DNA of 5,627 nt from Kiritimatiellia bacterium (GTDB lineage Bacteria > Verrucomicrobiota > Kiritimatiellia > RFP12 > UBA1067): NCBI GenBank assembly GCA_017389885.1, contig JAFPDR010000031.1, positions 1-5,627 on the forward strand, given 5' to 3'. The translations under genes were made by a program, and so were the position numbers. Shown here one piece after another: positions 4,462-5,627 of the stretch (positions are counted from its first letter, which is position 1; each line of letters opens with the position of its first letter). Below the pieces are notes generated by a model. It saw only the letters and a list, made by a program, of their open reading frames with translations. It ran no database searches and had not been told where the DNA came from.

Positions 4462-5627
4462 ATGCTTGACTTCAAGGGAATATCGGTACACTACGGACAC
4501 CAGGACGTCCTGACGGACGTCACGTTCCGCGTCAACAAGGGCGACCGCGTGGGCGTGGTGGGTCCGAACGGCTCGGGAAAGTCCACGCTCTTCAAGATCG
4601 TCCTCGGCGAGATGTCGACGGACTCGGGCGAGCTCATAATCGAGGGCAGCCCGCGCATCGGCTTCACGCGCCAGAACCCGGAGCCGGACTCCCCTGACGA
4701 GACGCTGCTCGAGTACTCCCTGCGCGGCATCCCGGGGCTCTCCGAGATGGAGGCCGAGATGCAGGAGCTCGAGGGCGACCTCACGGACCCCGCGAAGATG
4801 CGGCGCTACGGAGAGCTGCAGACGAAGTTCGAGCACCTCGGCGGATACGACATCGAGACGCGCGTCAAGGTCGCGCTCGGAGGCCTCGGCTTCTCGACGG
4901 ACGAGTTCGCGAAGCCGTTCAGGTCGTTTTCCGGCGGATGGCGCATGCGCGCCGAGCTGTCGCGGGTCCTCGCGTCCAAGCCGGACCTGCTGCTCCTCGA
5001 CGAGCCGTCCAACTACCTCGACCTCCCCGCGGTCGACTGGCTGCAGAAGTTCCTGAAGGCGTACGACGGCACGCTCATGCTCATTTCGCACGACCGGTAC
5101 CTCCTGCGGACGCTTACGGACCGCATCGTGGAGGTGGACGCAGGGACTGCGACGCGCTACGAGGGCGATCTCGACTACTACATGACGGAGCGCGAGGTCC
5201 GGTACCAGCACCTCAAGGCGGCGAAGGAGAACCAGGACCACCACCGCGAGCAGCTGCAGCGCTTCGTGGACCGCTTCCGCGCGCAGGCGACGAAGGCCGC
5301 GCAGGCGCAGAGCCGCCAGAAGCTCATCGACAAGATCGACGAGGAGAGGATCGTCCTTCCGAAGCGCTACACGAACTCCGGTCGGCTGCGCCTCGCCGAG
5401 CCGCCGCCGAGCGGAATCGAGATGTTCCGCTGCGAGAACCTGGGCTTCAGCTACGACGGCGTGAAGAACGTCTTCACGGGGCTCGAGTTCAACGTCACGC
5501 GCGGCGACAAGGTCGCGCTAATCGGCTACAACGGACTCGGCAAGACGACGCTGATGCGCATCATGGCGGGGACGCGCCAGCCGACGGAGGGCAGGGCGGT
5601 AATCGGGCACAACGTGGTGCCGGGCTA
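4462..5627 (+). CDS. ABC-F family ATP-binding protein, N-terminal part (3' end outside window)
   Basis: The open frame codes for 388 residues up to the window end with no stop codon. It is a soluble protein with two ABC domains and no membrane segments; ABC-F proteins bind the ribosome and act in translation or, in some groups, antibiotic resistance. Domain 1 has Walker A GPNGSGKST (34-42), the signature FSGGWRMRAEL (156-166), Walker B with LLLLDEPSNYLD (176-187) and the switch histidine in LISHDRY (208-214). The charged, Gln/Arg/Lys-rich stretch at about 240-310 is the inter-domain P-site tRNA-interaction linker, probably a helical hairpin. Domain 2 begins near 320 and has Walker A GYNGLGKTT (355-363); its signature and Walker B lie beyond the window. 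The ATG at 4462 gives the usual MLDFKGISVHYG opening, but no Shine-Dalgarno is evident before it. Resemblance is to general housekeeping ABC-F (Uup/YheS/EttA-type) proteins; the subfamily cannot be settled from the fragment. Confidence 0.93.
   Translation, partial: MLDFKGISVHYGHQDVLTDVTFRVNKGDRVGVVGPNGSGKSTLFKIVLGEMSTDSGELIIEGSPRIGFTRQNPEPDSPDETLLEYSLRGIPGLSEMEAEMQELEGDLTDPAKMRRYGELQTKFEHLGGYDIETRVKVALGGLGFSTDEFAKPFRSFSGGWRMRAELSRVLASKPDLLLLDEPSNYLDLPAVDWLQKFLKAYDGTLMLISHDRYLLRTLTDRIVEVDAGTATRYEGDLDYYMTEREVRYQHLKAAKENQDHHREQLQRFVDRFRAQATKAAQAQSRQKLIDKIDEERIVLPKRYTNSGRLRLAEPPPSGIEMFRCENLGFSYDGVKNVFTGLEFNVTRGDKVALIGYNGLGKTTLMRIMAGTRQPTEGRAVIGHNVVPG

Noticed and set aside
4433..4513. Possible 26-codon leader peptide (starting MAQFTYRR) overlapping the ABC-F start, as in attenuation-controlled resistance ABC-F genes
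   Set aside because: Its ATG begins one base after the TATAAT box, upstream of the expected transcript start near 4439, so it would not be in the main mRNA, and no attenuator hairpins are visible.
4447..5244. Minus-strand open frame (265 codons) antisense to the ABC-F gene
   Set aside because: The forward frame has clear Walker A, signature and Walker B motifs; the reverse product is low-complexity and lacks a ribosome binding site.

Overview
The window is GC-rich, gene-dense bacterial DNA with every supported gene on the + strand. It most likely comes from a Gram-negative bacterium of the PVC group (Verrucomicrobiota/Planctomycetota side), perhaps a Kiritimatiellae-like lineage. Two observations support this. 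The small ORF at 2050-2409 looks like the Minf_1886/TIGR04138 family, which as far as I recall is largely restricted to Verrucomicrobia and Planctomycetes. The gene at 545-1489 has a signal peptide and ends in a C-terminal phenylalanine, as outer-membrane beta-barrels do. The phylum call is an inference from recalled family knowledge, not a database result.

Layout: 1-384 is the 3' end of an elongation factor G gene. It is closed by a strong intrinsic terminator (403-441). A short intergenic region follows, with a sigma70-type promoter (466-494) and two small inverted repeats. Next comes a compact run of five genes, which I read as one operon: a Trp/Tyr-rich outer-membrane beta-barrel candidate (545-1489), a purine-type phosphoribosyltransferase (1491-2039), a Minf_1886-like protein of unknown function (2050-2409), the circularly permuted ribosome-assembly GTPase RsgA (2406-3284), and a membrane-anchored metallophosphoesterase (3286-4410). 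The junctions are 1 nt, 10 nt, a 4-nt ATGA overlap, and 1 nt, so translational coupling is likely throughout. After 51 nt holding an extended -10 promoter (4424-4432), an ABC-F family ATPase gene starts at 4462 and runs off the window end.

Functionally this is mostly housekeeping: translation elongation (EF-G), 30S maturation (RsgA), ribosome-associated ATPase (ABC-F), nucleotide salvage and an envelope phosphoesterase, with an unusual leading envelope-protein gene. I see no mobile element, CRISPR array, tRNA or rRNA, and no convincing new defence or biosynthetic system. The points most worth a second look are the RsgA that stops right after its G3 motif, so lacking the usual C-terminal zinc-binding domain, and the tight coupling of the unknown Minf_1886-like gene to rsgA.
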